A stretch of DNA of 40,987 nucleotides from DATEHQ01 sp035279525. Its GTDB lineage: Bacteria > Chloroflexota > Dormibacteria > Dormibacterales > Dormibacteraceae. Each line of letters opens with the position of its first letter. The stretch's first letter is position 1. Below the pieces are notes generated by a model. The model searched no databases, was not told the DNA's origin, and saw only the letters and a program-made list of their open reading frames with translations. This document shows positions 1 to 6,595 of the stretch, in pieces. Location: contig DATEHQ010000034.1 in the NCBI GenBank assembly GCA_035279525.1, forward strand, positions 1 to 40,987, written 5' to 3'. Position numbers and translations under genes: made by a program.

Positions 1-147
1 TACCACCTGCTCAGGGACGGCACCGTGTTCCAGGACCTGGGGGCGGACCATTTCGAGCGTCGGAATCGAGAAGCGGTGACGCGCCGGAGCCTCCGCCGCT
101 TGGAGCAGCTCGGTTATCGAGTCACGCTAGAGGAGGCCACCACTTGA
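1..147 (+). CDS. C-terminal end of a probable IS110-type transposase (partial)
   Basis: Frame 1 is open from the first base to a TGA at 145-147 and encodes 48 residues. The tail reads YHLLRDG, then DLGADHF, then LRRLEQLGY with a VTLEE ending. This arrangement matches, from memory, the last residues of IS110/IS116/IS902-family transposases, which excise and insert elements through a RuvC-like (DEDD) plus serine active site. The catalytic domains lie left of the window and cannot be inspected. No terminal inverted repeat is visible after the stop, which fits IS110 elements because they usually lack them. The next gene ends at 155 on the opposite strand, so the two converge. The gene may be an intact element cut by the window edge or a decayed remnant. 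The family assignment is tentative. Confidence 0.5.
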   Translation, partial: YHLLRDGTVFQDLGADHFERRNREAVTRRSLRRLEQLGYRVTLEEATT

Positions 148-154
148 CAGGAGG

Positions 155-655
155 CTAATTTTCAAGGGAAGGCGACAGCCAGCGGGCCGGGTCGACTGAC
201 GAGCCATCGACCTGGATCTCGAAATGCACATGCGGCCCCGTCGCCCTGCCCGTGGCACCGACCAGGCCGATCACCTCGCCAGGCACGACTGTCATGCCGG
301 TGGCCACCTCCGCCGCTGACAGGTGGCAGTACAGGAGGCGCACGTTGGAGTCGAGGGTCACGGCCACGTAGAGCCCCGCGCCGTTGGGGTCGAAGCCGAG
401 CCGCACCACACCACCCGTCGCTGAGTGCACCTCGGTGCCAGTGGGCGCGGCCAGGTCGATGCCCGTATGCATGTGACCACCCCGGCAGAAGGGATCCACA
501 GGCTCGAGGGCGAGCGCGGTGCAGCCGAACGGCTGGCTCACCACGGCGCCCCTGACGACCGCGCCCAGCGGGAGCCGCGAATGGCTCTGCACCTGCGCCG
601 CGACCAGGAGCAGGACGGTCAGAACCAGGGCGGCGATTCCGGTCAGGCGGAGCAA
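155..655 (-). CDS. M23 (LytM-type) metallopeptidase, membrane-anchored
   Basis: With a TTG start at 655 the product has 166 residues: a membrane segment at about 6-22, then an M23 domain. The zinc and catalytic residues are all visible: H63 and D67 in HTGID, H111 in YCHLS, and H142/H144 in PHVHFEI. Such enzymes cleave peptide cross-bridges of peptidoglycan outside the cytoplasmic membrane. The gene overlaps the stop codon region of the TrbL-like gene, and the frame upstream of 655 is an arginine/serine-rich shadow without ATG or GTG near the junction, so TTG is preferred although no good ribosome site is seen. Next to pilin and channel genes of a type IV secretion system, the likely job is local wall opening for the transfer apparatus. 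The family is certain; the exact start is not. Confidence 0.85.
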   Translation of the reverse strand: MLRLTGIAALVLTVLLLVAAQVQSHSRLPLGAVVRGAVVSQPFGCTALALEPVDPFCRGGHMHTGIDLAAPTGTEVHSATGGVVRLGFDPNGAGLYVAVTLDSNVRLLYCHLSAAEVATGMTVVPGEVIGLVGATGRATGPHVHFEIQVDGSSVDPARWLSPSLEN

Positions 656-659
656 GGTT

Positions 660-1559
660 TCAAGCTTTGGCCATCGCGTGCGCGAGATGCGTGAAGGCCG
701 AGTGCACGGTGGACTCGAGCTTGTGCGCGGCCTTCTCCGACACCCCCATCGCCCCGGGAACCTTGAAGACGATGAGAAGGGTCGCCAGCGCAAACAGGTG
801 GTTCAGGGGTGATTTCCCATCGCCCTCGAGGGTGAAGCCGATCGACAGGACGAAGAGCTGCATCGGCTGCATGAAGAGGTTCGTGGTGAAGTGGGAGATC
901 CACATCTTCGACAGGTGCTGCGTCTCGGGCAGCAGGAAGAGCAGGCCGGCGAGGGGGGCCGTGATCGACAGCACGACCAGCACGGTGTAGCGGACGAGGT
1001 AGGCGATCGCGAGCGCGTCGTAGCCGACCGCCAGGACCGCCGTCGTGACGATGTCCCACATCCCCGCGGACGGGTCGCTCACCCAGCGGAGGCAGATGCT
1101 CAACGGGTTGTCGAGCGTCACGAAGGTCTGCGCCGCGGTGGACAGGGTGTTGCTGGCGTCGACGACCATCTGAAAGAGAGGCTGCGAGAAGTTGATCAGG
1201 ACGGCTGCCATGAACAGGCGGGGCAGAAGGATTCGTGCCGTGTACTGCGTGAACAGCCCGTGGCCCCACATGATCCTGAAGCTCGCCCAGATCACGACGA
1301 GCAGCAGCGCGCCGTCCGCAGTCAGCTGCACCTCCGGCTCGTAGCGCCGGATGACCACGTTCGAGACGAACGCCTCCTTGTATGCATCGACGTTCGTGGT
1401 GCTCAGCACGAAGCCGTCCCAGTACGTGCCCACGAGGCCGATGCTCGCCTTGAGGAGCCCGACCACCAGGTCCTTGGGGTGCGTGAAGGGCGCGACGATA
1501 TCGAGCAGCTGCGTCAGCTGCACCAGCAGGGACTGCAGCTCGCCCAGGAGCTGGTCCAT
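660..1559 (-). CDS. TrbL/VirB6-like polytopic membrane protein of a type IV secretion system
   Basis: The 299-residue protein starts at an ATG that directly follows the stop codon of the upstream pilin-like gene. It has an amphipathic N-terminus (about 1-60), then several hydrophobic segments: around 83-97, 112-130, a cluster near 170-215, and one near 255-270. A polar stretch with SQPLFQMVVDASN sits between them. This layout matches TrbL/VirB6 inner-membrane channel subunits, which carry substrate DNA or protein across the cytoplasmic membrane. There is no strongly diagnostic short motif, so the call rests on topology plus the neighbours: a two-helix pilin upstream and an M23 peptidase downstream, a common trio in actinobacterial and Chloroflexota transfer modules. 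No coupling ATPase (VirD4) or VirB4 is in view. Confidence 0.7.
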   Translation of the reverse strand: MDQLLGELQSLLVQLTQLLDIVAPFTHPKDLVVGLLKASIGLVGTYWDGFVLSTTNVDAYKEAFVSNVVIRRYEPEVQLTADGALLLVVIWASFRIMWGHGLFTQYTARILLPRLFMAAVLINFSQPLFQMVVDASNTLSTAAQTFVTLDNPLSICLRWVSDPSAGMWDIVTTAVLAVGYDALAIAYLVRYTVLVVLSITAPLAGLLFLLPETQHLSKMWISHFTTNLFMQPMQLFVLSIGFTLEGDGKSPLNHLFALATLLIVFKVPGAMGVSEKAAHKLESTVHSAFTHLAHAMAKA

Positions 1560-1835
1560 CTAGTGCGTGGTCGGCACCGAGCTGGTGAGGATCCCGACCA
1601 GGGAGCCGGCGACCTCCACGCCGATGGTGCCGACGACGATGCGCTGGATCCACTGTTTGGCCGCCAGCGCCGACTTCGACTCGACGGCGGTGATCTTCCA
1701 TATGAACGCGAAGATGAACGCAAGGACGCCGATCGATCCGACGAGCGCCTGGCCGATGTGGGTCCAGGTGAGGATCAGTGTCTGGATGTCGTTGAATTGA
1801 GGGGGCAAGGCTGGGGCCGCGGCGAGAAAGAACAT
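1560..1835 (-). CDS. VirB2/TrbC-like pilin subunit
   Basis: The product has 91 residues, with a short hydrophobic leader (FFLAAAPAL) and two membrane helices at about 29-48 and 64-84 separated by a short basic loop. That is the standard form of VirB2/TrbC pilins of type IV secretion systems. The ATG at 1835 is chosen over one nine codons upstream because GGAGG lies 5 bases before it. The stop codon TAG abuts the ATG of the TrbL-like gene, so translation is probably coupled. A 35-bp stretch of this gene (1744-1778) recurs as a fragment at 2977-3011. A conserved motif at 1885-1904 lies 49 bases upstream and may regulate it. Confidence 0.7.
   Translation of the reverse strand: MFFLAAAPALPPQFNDIQTLILTWTHIGQALVGSIGVLAFIFAFIWKITAVESKSALAAKQWIQRIVVGTIGVEVAGSLVGILTSSVPTTH
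1744..1778. repeat. Direct repeat copy A, inside the pilin-like gene
   Basis: This stretch matches 2977-3011 in the same orientation with about 3 mismatches in 35 bases. On the minus strand both encode ILTWTHIGQAL. Copy A is in the intact pilin-like gene. Confidence 0.85.
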
Positions 1836-1884
1836 TGGCGCCTCCGGGTGTTTTCCCGACACGCTAGGCGGCGGACGGCCTCAC

Positions 1885-1904
1885 GGGAACCCAGCCTGTT
1901 AAGG
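1885..1904 (-). promoter_or_regulatory. Recurrent motif, copy 1 (GGGAACCC / TGTTAAGG)
   Basis: Plus-strand core GGGAACCC, AGCC, TGTTAAGG. It differs from the copy at 16299-16318 at one of 20 positions, and similarity continues on the downstream side of the minus strand (CGCCTA exactly 26 bases after TTAACAGG in both). It lies 49 bases before the pilin-like start. The two half-sites GGAAC and GTTAA form an imperfect dyad with a 7-base spacer. The function is unknown; an operator or activator site is inferred. Confidence 0.5.
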
Positions 1905-1942
1905 CCAGTAACCGGGTCCGACCGCCATGCGTTTGCAGCGGC

Positions 1943-2973
1943 ATGAGACGGGCCGCCGTAGCGATACTCGCGCTGGTGTGCGCGTGCGGCGTTGCGACGC
2001 CTCAGGCACGGCAGACGTCGACCTCACCGACAGCTCTAGGGACACCGTCGCCGAGCCCGACCGCTCAGACTTCATTCCTTTCAGCGCGCCGGTATTCAAA
2101 TGCCGGCTGCCAATCACACTTTTCGGCGCAGCCGCGCGCCGCGGCGCCTTCATCGACTTCCACTCTGGTGCCGTAACCCCTGACCCGGCCTCAGCCAAGG
2201 TCGACGTCATACCGCCGCCGGGGCAGGAGCTGATCGACAAGAGCTACGCCCTCTATTTCGACGAGGCTTACGCACGGTGGCTGCCAGTAGCCAGAAACGC
2301 CGTTTCGCCCGATGGGTCCCATTACGCCTACACGTCCCTGGCCGGCTCGACCATCTTGCATGTGGTCGACGTCAAGACAGGAGTCGACCAGCCGCGCTCG
2401 GTCGCCCCCGCGGGCCTGCGCTTCGCCGTGATCGACTATGCATCCGACGGCATCTACATCAGGGACTCCGGCTCGATCGGGGCCGATTTCGTCGACCCTG
2501 TCAAGGACGAGATGCATCACGCAGACGACCCGGGCGACTACGAGGCGAGTGCCGGCAACGGGCTGATCTGGGAGGGCGGGAGCGACGCCGTAGGCAACGG
2601 GGACCCGAACCCAATCCTGGCCATTTCGACAAGCGAACTGGATAAGGTCAACCCAACGGATGGCAGCCGAGTGGTCTGGTTCAAGCGGCCGGGCAGTTCG
2701 GTGCGCTTCCTCACCCAGGATCCCCAGGGCCGGCCGATCGTCGTCCTAAGCACGGCCGGCATCGACACTGAGGAGTTCCTGTACCTGCCAAGCGCGGGCG
2801 TCAGCCGCGAGATCCTACGCGTCGGAAACGGTGCGCCTGCGATCTCGGACCCGATCGCCGACCGCCACGGTGTCTGGTTTGGGGCGCATGACGGCATCTA
2901 CCTCTACACGGAGAAGGACGGCCTGCGCCAGGTCTCCCGCCAGGGCGGCATCCCGGCCAACGGCTGCTTCTAG
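1943..2973 (+). pseudogene. Lipoprotein / beta-propeller-like protein, frameshifted
   Basis: Two adjacent frames must be joined to give a sensible protein. From the ATG at 1943, frame 2 encodes a lipoprotein signal (a basic start, AVAILALV, then VCAC as lipobox) and a Thr/Ser/Pro linker, but soon turns into low-quality sequence and stops at 2176. The body lies in frame 1 from about 2085 (VFKCRLPIT) to the stop at 2973. It includes SPDGSHYAYTS, typical of TolB/WD40-like propellers, and ends in PANGCF. The frame-1 sequence before 2085 is arginine-rich and carries no signal. One missing base between about 2060 and 2110 explains this; no slippery heptamer is evident. It is either a pseudogene or a sequencing error. 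The gene is flanked by the pilin-derived repeat and faces the type IV module. Its function is unknown; a secreted or surface-anchored protein is inferred. Confidence 0.65.
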
Positions 2974-2976
2974 CCC

Positions 2977-3011
2977 AGCGCCTGGCCAATGTGGGTCCAG
3001 GTGAGAATCAA
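2977..3011. repeat. Direct repeat copy B: fragment of a pilin-like gene
   Basis: This is a relic of 1744-1778, with the same orientation and about 3 mismatches in 35 bases. Read on the minus strand it gives LILTWTHIGQALG followed by a stop, so only this short piece of the pilin reading frame survives. It lies 3 bases after the frameshifted lipoprotein gene and just before the TetR stop codon. Confidence 0.85.
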
Positions 3012-3017
3012 AGCCCT

Positions 3018-4187
3018 CTACCGCGCGCGCCGAGATGCGACCCGCTTTTCGACTCCGTCGAGGAGGATGTCGAGAGCTGAAGCAACCTCTCCCGAAGCTT
3101 CCGACGGAGGCTCCGTCTCGACCTGCCTGACTGCCTCCGCCGCGGTGTCGAGGTTCACCTGCACGGCACCTCCGCTGATCGTCAGCTGGTACCTGTCGCG
3201 CGCCGACCACGCGCCGTCCTCGCTTTCCCACCGCGAGTCGGTCACGGCGGCTTTGATGGAGTGGCCGTCGAGCTTCACGCGCACGGCGCCGGTCTTGATG
3301 TCGGCCGCCACCACCGCACCGGGCGGGCGGTGCAGCGCGACGCCGACGACGCCTCCTGAAACCTCGATCGGAACCACGCCACGCGGCGCCGGCAGGAAGC
3401 ATTCGACCTTGGCGGCTCCGCTGTCGAGCTTCACCGCGCGCACATCGAGGGCGCCGACCTCGAGCACGGTGTTCCAGGTCGCGCCCTGGACCTGGAATCG
3501 CCAGGGGTGGCGCGAATTGAGCTCGATCTCTCCGTAGCCGACCCCGCGCAACCGGCGCACCACCACCCGCTCACCCCGCACGATGGCCGGAGCAGCCGAG
3601 GTCCTGTCGTGTGCAGCACGAATCAAACCCTGCATCTCCGACCCGGCCCTCACCAGAACGCCACGCGAGCCGGAGTCGACAGCAATCGACGCAACCGAGC
3701 CTTCTTCCACCCGCTCCCGCTCGACCGGGGGCCTGGCGGCGACGACCTGGACCATGATCAGCAGGGCTACCTGGGATGCCTCGGCCGGGTGGAGGCCGGA
3801 CTTTCGCAGCTGCTCCGTGAGCTCGCTGTAGGAGTCGCTTCGGGGCAGGGAGTCGGGCACCTCGAGGAGGATGCGGTCGGCGTCCCGCTGGCCGGCGATG
3901 CGCTGCCCCAGGGCGGCGGCCGCGCCCAGCGTCGCCTGGCGCCACTCCGAACGTCGCGCCGGCAGCCGGACTGATTCGAGGATCGCCTCCGCCAGCAGCT
4001 CGAGCAGCTCGCGCCGGTCGCGGACGTGCCAGTAGAGAGAAGCCGCTTTGACCTCGAGGGCTTCGGCCAGCGCCCGCATCGACAGGCCGTCCAGGCCCTC
4101 ACGGTTGATCAGCTCCAGGGCCGCCGCCACCAGCCGCTCCCGGCTGAGCGCCTGCTGCCTCTCTTCTTCAGGACTCAATTTCGTCAT
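3018..4187 (-). CDS. TetR-family regulator with an extra C-terminal beta-rich domain
   Basis: The protein has 389 residues, nearly twice the usual TetR length. Residues about 16-63 form a clear TetR helix-turn-helix (LVAAALELINREG, LSMRALAEALEV, ASLYWHVRDRREL). A helical ligand-binding region follows to about 200. Residues about 205-350 are rich in short beta repeats (GYGEIELNSR, VVGVALHRP, TGAVRVKLDG, GGAVQVNLD) that resemble DUF4097/LiaF-type 'toast-rack' sheets. This part is not normal for TetR. The start has GAGG three bases before the ATG. The gene is divergent from the DUF998 and exporter genes, with two CTAAC-N3-GTTAG palindromes between them, so it most likely represses both directions. 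The identity of the extension is a guess from sequence texture, and the ligand is unknown. Confidence 0.85.
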   Translation of the reverse strand: MTKLSPEEERQQALSRERLVAAALELINREGLDGLSMRALAEALEVKAASLYWHVRDRRELLELLAEAILESVRLPARRSEWRQATLGAAAALGQRIAGQRDADRILLEVPDSLPRSDSYSELTEQLRKSGLHPAEASQVALLIMVQVVAARPPVERERVEEGSVASIAVDSGSRGVLVRAGSEMQGLIRAAHDRTSAAPAIVRGERVVVRRLRGVGYGEIELNSRHPWRFQVQGATWNTVLEVGALDVRAVKLDSGAAKVECFLPAPRGVVPIEVSGGVVGVALHRPPGAVVAADIKTGAVRVKLDGHSIKAAVTDSRWESEDGAWSARDRYQLTISGGAVQVNLDTAAEAVRQVETEPPSEASGEVASALDILLDGVEKRVASRRAR

Positions 4188-4212
4188 TTTCCTCTATTTC
4201 CCGTAGTGGGGC

Positions 4213-4242
4213 TTGCACATCTAACATCGTTAGGGTTATTCT
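4213..4242 (+). promoter_or_regulatory. Candidate promoter for the DUF998-exporter operon
   Basis: TTGCAC at 4213-4218 and TATTCT at 4237-4242 are separated by 18 bases. Operator 1 lies in the spacer and operator 2 just after the expected start point, the usual layout for repression by a TetR protein. Confidence 0.4.
4221..4233. promoter_or_regulatory. TetR operator 1 (CTAAC-ATC-GTTAG)
   Basis: A perfect 5-bp inverted repeat with a 3-base centre in the divergent gap. It matches 4258-4270 in both half-sites, and this CTAAC-N3-GTTAG form is common for TetR repressors. Confidence 0.8.
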
Positions 4243-4257
4243 AGCGCAGACACGCCA

Positions 4258-4270
4258 CTAACGCTGTTAG
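4258..4270. promoter_or_regulatory. TetR operator 2 (CTAAC-GCT-GTTAG)
   Basis: The second perfect palindrome with the same arms as operator 1, 37 bases further on. It ends just before the ribosome site AGAGGAG of the DUF998 gene. Confidence 0.8.
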
Positions 4271-4287
4271 ACAGAGGAGAATCGCCA

Positions 4288-4947
4288 ATGGATCGACCCC
4301 GTTTCGACCTCGCCCTCGGCGCGGTGGCCGGCCCCCTGCTGCTCACGCTCGCCTGGTTGGTCCTCGGCTTCGTGAGCCCTGGATACAGCCTGTGGGGCAC
4401 CCGGATCGCGCCCTACTCCGCCGTCAGCCAGCCACTGAGCGGACTCGGCCTCGGGCCCACGGGTCCGTACATGAACGCCGCCTTCATCCTGAGCGGGCTG
4501 CTGATCATCGGCGGGGTCGCCGGCATCTTTCAGGCCCTTCCTGAGCTGCGCGCACGGGAGCGATGGATCAGCGCGGCGGTCCTCTGCCTGCCCGGAGTGG
4601 GAAGCGTCGTCGACGGCATCTTCACGCTCGAGTCGTTCTTCATGCACTTCGTCGGCTTCGCACTCGCCCTGAGCGCAGTGGCCGGCTTCCCGAGCGCCGG
4701 CTTCTTCCTGCGTCGAGTCGTGGAATGGAGACGGCTCGGCACGGCCCTCCTGTTCGCCGGACCGTTGACGCTGGTCCTCGCCGGCATCTACTTCCTCACC
4801 TTCACCCCGACCGTCGCAGGCATCCAGACGGGGATCGCCGGTCTGACCGAACGCGTCCTCGTGATCGAGCTCCAGGCCTGGTACGTCGCCCTGGGCTGGC
4901 TTGCACATCGCCGTTCGCGCACGCGCGGCGAACTCGCATTCAACTGA
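4288..4947 (+). CDS. DUF998-family integral membrane protein
   Basis: The protein has 219 residues and about six membrane helices: near 9-28, 62-80, 93-110, 117-140, 150-170 and 195-210. The polar loop PYSAVSQPLSGLGLGPTGPYMN after helix 1 is characteristic of DUF998-like proteins. AGAGGAG lies 8 bases before the ATG. The biochemical role of the family is not established. Here it is the first gene of a two-gene unit with a DHA2-type exporter (21 bases apart) and faces a TetR gene across two operators, so it may respond to the same toxic compound. The family call is fairly firm; the role is inferred from position only. Confidence 0.75.
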   Translation: MDRPRFDLALGAVAGPLLLTLAWLVLGFVSPGYSLWGTRIAPYSAVSQPLSGLGLGPTGPYMNAAFILSGLLIIGGVAGIFQALPELRARERWISAAVLCLPGVGSVVDGIFTLESFFMHFVGFALALSAVAGFPSAGFFLRRVVEWRRLGTALLFAGPLTLVLAGIYFLTFTPTVAGIQTGIAGLTERVLVIELQAWYVALGWLAHRRSRTRGELAFN

Positions 4948-4967
4948 TTCCAAAGGAGATTCAAGAC

Positions 4968-6566
4968 GTGAGCCGAATTCGCAACCACCCGATGACTGCC
5001 CTGGGCGTGCTCGCCCTCGGCATCTTCATGACCCTGCTCGACCTGACCATCGTCAACATCGCCATCCCCTCGATCCTGTCCGGCCTCCACGCCAGCCTCG
5101 ACGAGGTGCTGTGGGTGCTCAACGCCTACAGCCTGCTCTACGCCGTCCTTCTCATCACTTCGGCGCGGCTGGGCGATATCTACGGGCCGAAGAACCTCTT
5201 CGCGGCCGGCGTCGTCGTCTTCACCGCGGCATCCGTTTTCAGCGCCCTGGCGCAGGACCCGACGCAGCTCATCCTGTCCCGTTCCATGCAGGGTCTTGGC
5301 GCGGCGATCCTCGCCCCGCAGGGCATGCCCTTGATGCTGTCCCTGTTCCCCGTGGAGAAGCGCGGAGGCGTGTTCGCGATCTATGGAATCCTCGCCGGCC
5401 TCGCGGTCGTCGCCGGACCGACAGTGGGCGGCTTCCTGGTGACGCATTTCGGATGGCGCTCGATCTTCACGGTCAACCTGCCGATCGGCGCCATCACCTT
5501 TGCGCTCGCCATGCTGGTCATACCCGACCTGCGTCCGGGCCGGCGACACCGCCTCGACCTCGCCGGGGTCGGGCTCGCCACGGCCGGGCTGCTGTGCCTG
5601 GTCTTCGGCCTGATCGAAGGCCAGCGCTACGACTGGGGCACCGTCACCGGCTTCATCACCATCCCGGAGATCATCGGCGGGGGCGCGGTGCTGCTCGCCG
5701 CATTCCTCTACTACCAGGCGCGCCGGCAGGGCGCCGAGCCCCTGCTGCCCTTCGAAGTCTTCAAGGACCGCAACTTCACCCTGATGACGCTGGTCATGGC
5801 GGCGATGGGCTTTGCCATCCTCGGCCTGTACCTGCCGCTCACGATCTACATGCAGTCCGTGCTCGGCCTGAGCGCGATCGACGCCGGGCTGGTGATAGCG
5901 ATTCAGCCGCTGGCCATGATCGTCTCGTCAGGCCTGGCCAGTGGTCTCGCACAGAAGGTCGACGGCAAGTACCTCCTTGTTCCCGGGCTGCTCGCGCTGG
6001 CCGCGGGATCCGGCTACATCGACTGGGCAGCGCACGCCGACTCCAGTCGCTGGGCGTTTGCCCCAGGCCTCATCCTCAGCGGTCTGGGCATGGGATTCAT
6101 CTGGACGCCCGTGTTCAGCATCGCGACCCGCGACCTGCCGGCGCACCTCGGCGGCGTGGCGTCCGGTGTGGTCAACACCATCCAGGAGCTCGGGGGCGTG
6201 CTCGCGAGCGCCGTGGTCGGAGCTTTCCTGCAGAACCGCCTCGCCATCGCGCTGCATGACCACGCGGTGGCCGCCTCGAGCAGCCTGCCCGCGCAGTTCC
6301 AGTCTGCGTTCGTCAACGGGTTCAGCAACGCCGCCCACAGCGGGTTCGAAGTCGGCGCCGGTCAAACCGGCACGAGCGTCCGGCTGCCCGCCCAGGTGGA
6401 GGCGATCGCGCACTACGTCTTCACGCACGCATTCGTCGATGCGATGCACCCGACCCTGGTCCTGCCCATCGTGGTCCTGGCGCTCGCCGCATTCGCCGCG
6501 GCTTTCGCGCGGGCGCCCAGGCCACTTGCCGTGGTCCGGAAAGAGGACCAGCAGGCCGTGGCCTGA
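4968..6566 (+). CDS. DHA2-type MFS multidrug exporter (EmrB/QacA-like)
   Basis: The GTG at 4968 has AAAGGAGA about 10 bases upstream and gives 532 residues with about 14 membrane helices, the DHA2 length. Helix 1 holds LDLTIVNIAIPSI. Motif A (ARLGDIYGPKNLF) follows helix 2 and motif C (VVAGPTVGGFL) lies in helix 5, marking a proton-driven drug antiporter of the cytoplasmic membrane. The final 100 residues include a polar loop (HDHAVAASSSLPAQFQ) before the last helix, as in EmrB-like proteins. The open frame continues upstream inside the DUF998 gene, but that part is an arginine-rich shadow. It is transcribed with the DUF998 gene and probably repressed by the TetR fusion. The substrate cannot be read from the sequence. 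Confidence 0.9.
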   Translation: MSRIRNHPMTALGVLALGIFMTLLDLTIVNIAIPSILSGLHASLDEVLWVLNAYSLLYAVLLITSARLGDIYGPKNLFAAGVVVFTAASVFSALAQDPTQLILSRSMQGLGAAILAPQGMPLMLSLFPVEKRGGVFAIYGILAGLAVVAGPTVGGFLVTHFGWRSIFTVNLPIGAITFALAMLVIPDLRPGRRHRLDLAGVGLATAGLLCLVFGLIEGQRYDWGTVTGFITIPEIIGGGAVLLAAFLYYQARRQGAEPLLPFEVFKDRNFTLMTLVMAAMGFAILGLYLPLTIYMQSVLGLSAIDAGLVIAIQPLAMIVSSGLASGLAQKVDGKYLLVPGLLALAAGSGYIDWAAHADSSRWAFAPGLILSGLGMGFIWTPVFSIATRDLPAHLGGVASGVVNTIQELGGVLASAVVGAFLQNRLAIALHDHAVAASSSLPAQFQSAFVNGFSNAAHSGFEVGAGQTGTSVRLPAQVEAIAHYVFTHAFVDAMHPTLVLPIVVLALAAFAAAFARAPRPLAVVRKEDQQAVA

Positions 6567-6595
6567 ACTTCGGTCAGCCGTGCGGGACGTCCGGC

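Noticed and set aside
1885..1904. LexA/SOS box reading of the recurrent motif
   Set aside because: The Gram-positive LexA box is GAAC-N4-GTTC. Here the spacing is 7 and the second half is GTTAA, so the match is poor.
2060..2110. Programmed -1 frameshift in the lipoprotein gene
   Set aside because: No X-XXY-YYZ slippery heptamer or following stem-loop is visible, so a plain indel is simpler.
4563..4967. Longer N-terminus for the DHA2 exporter
   Set aside because: This part overlaps the DUF998 gene in another frame and is Arg-rich; the GTG at 4968 has a good ribosome site and begins directly before helix 1.
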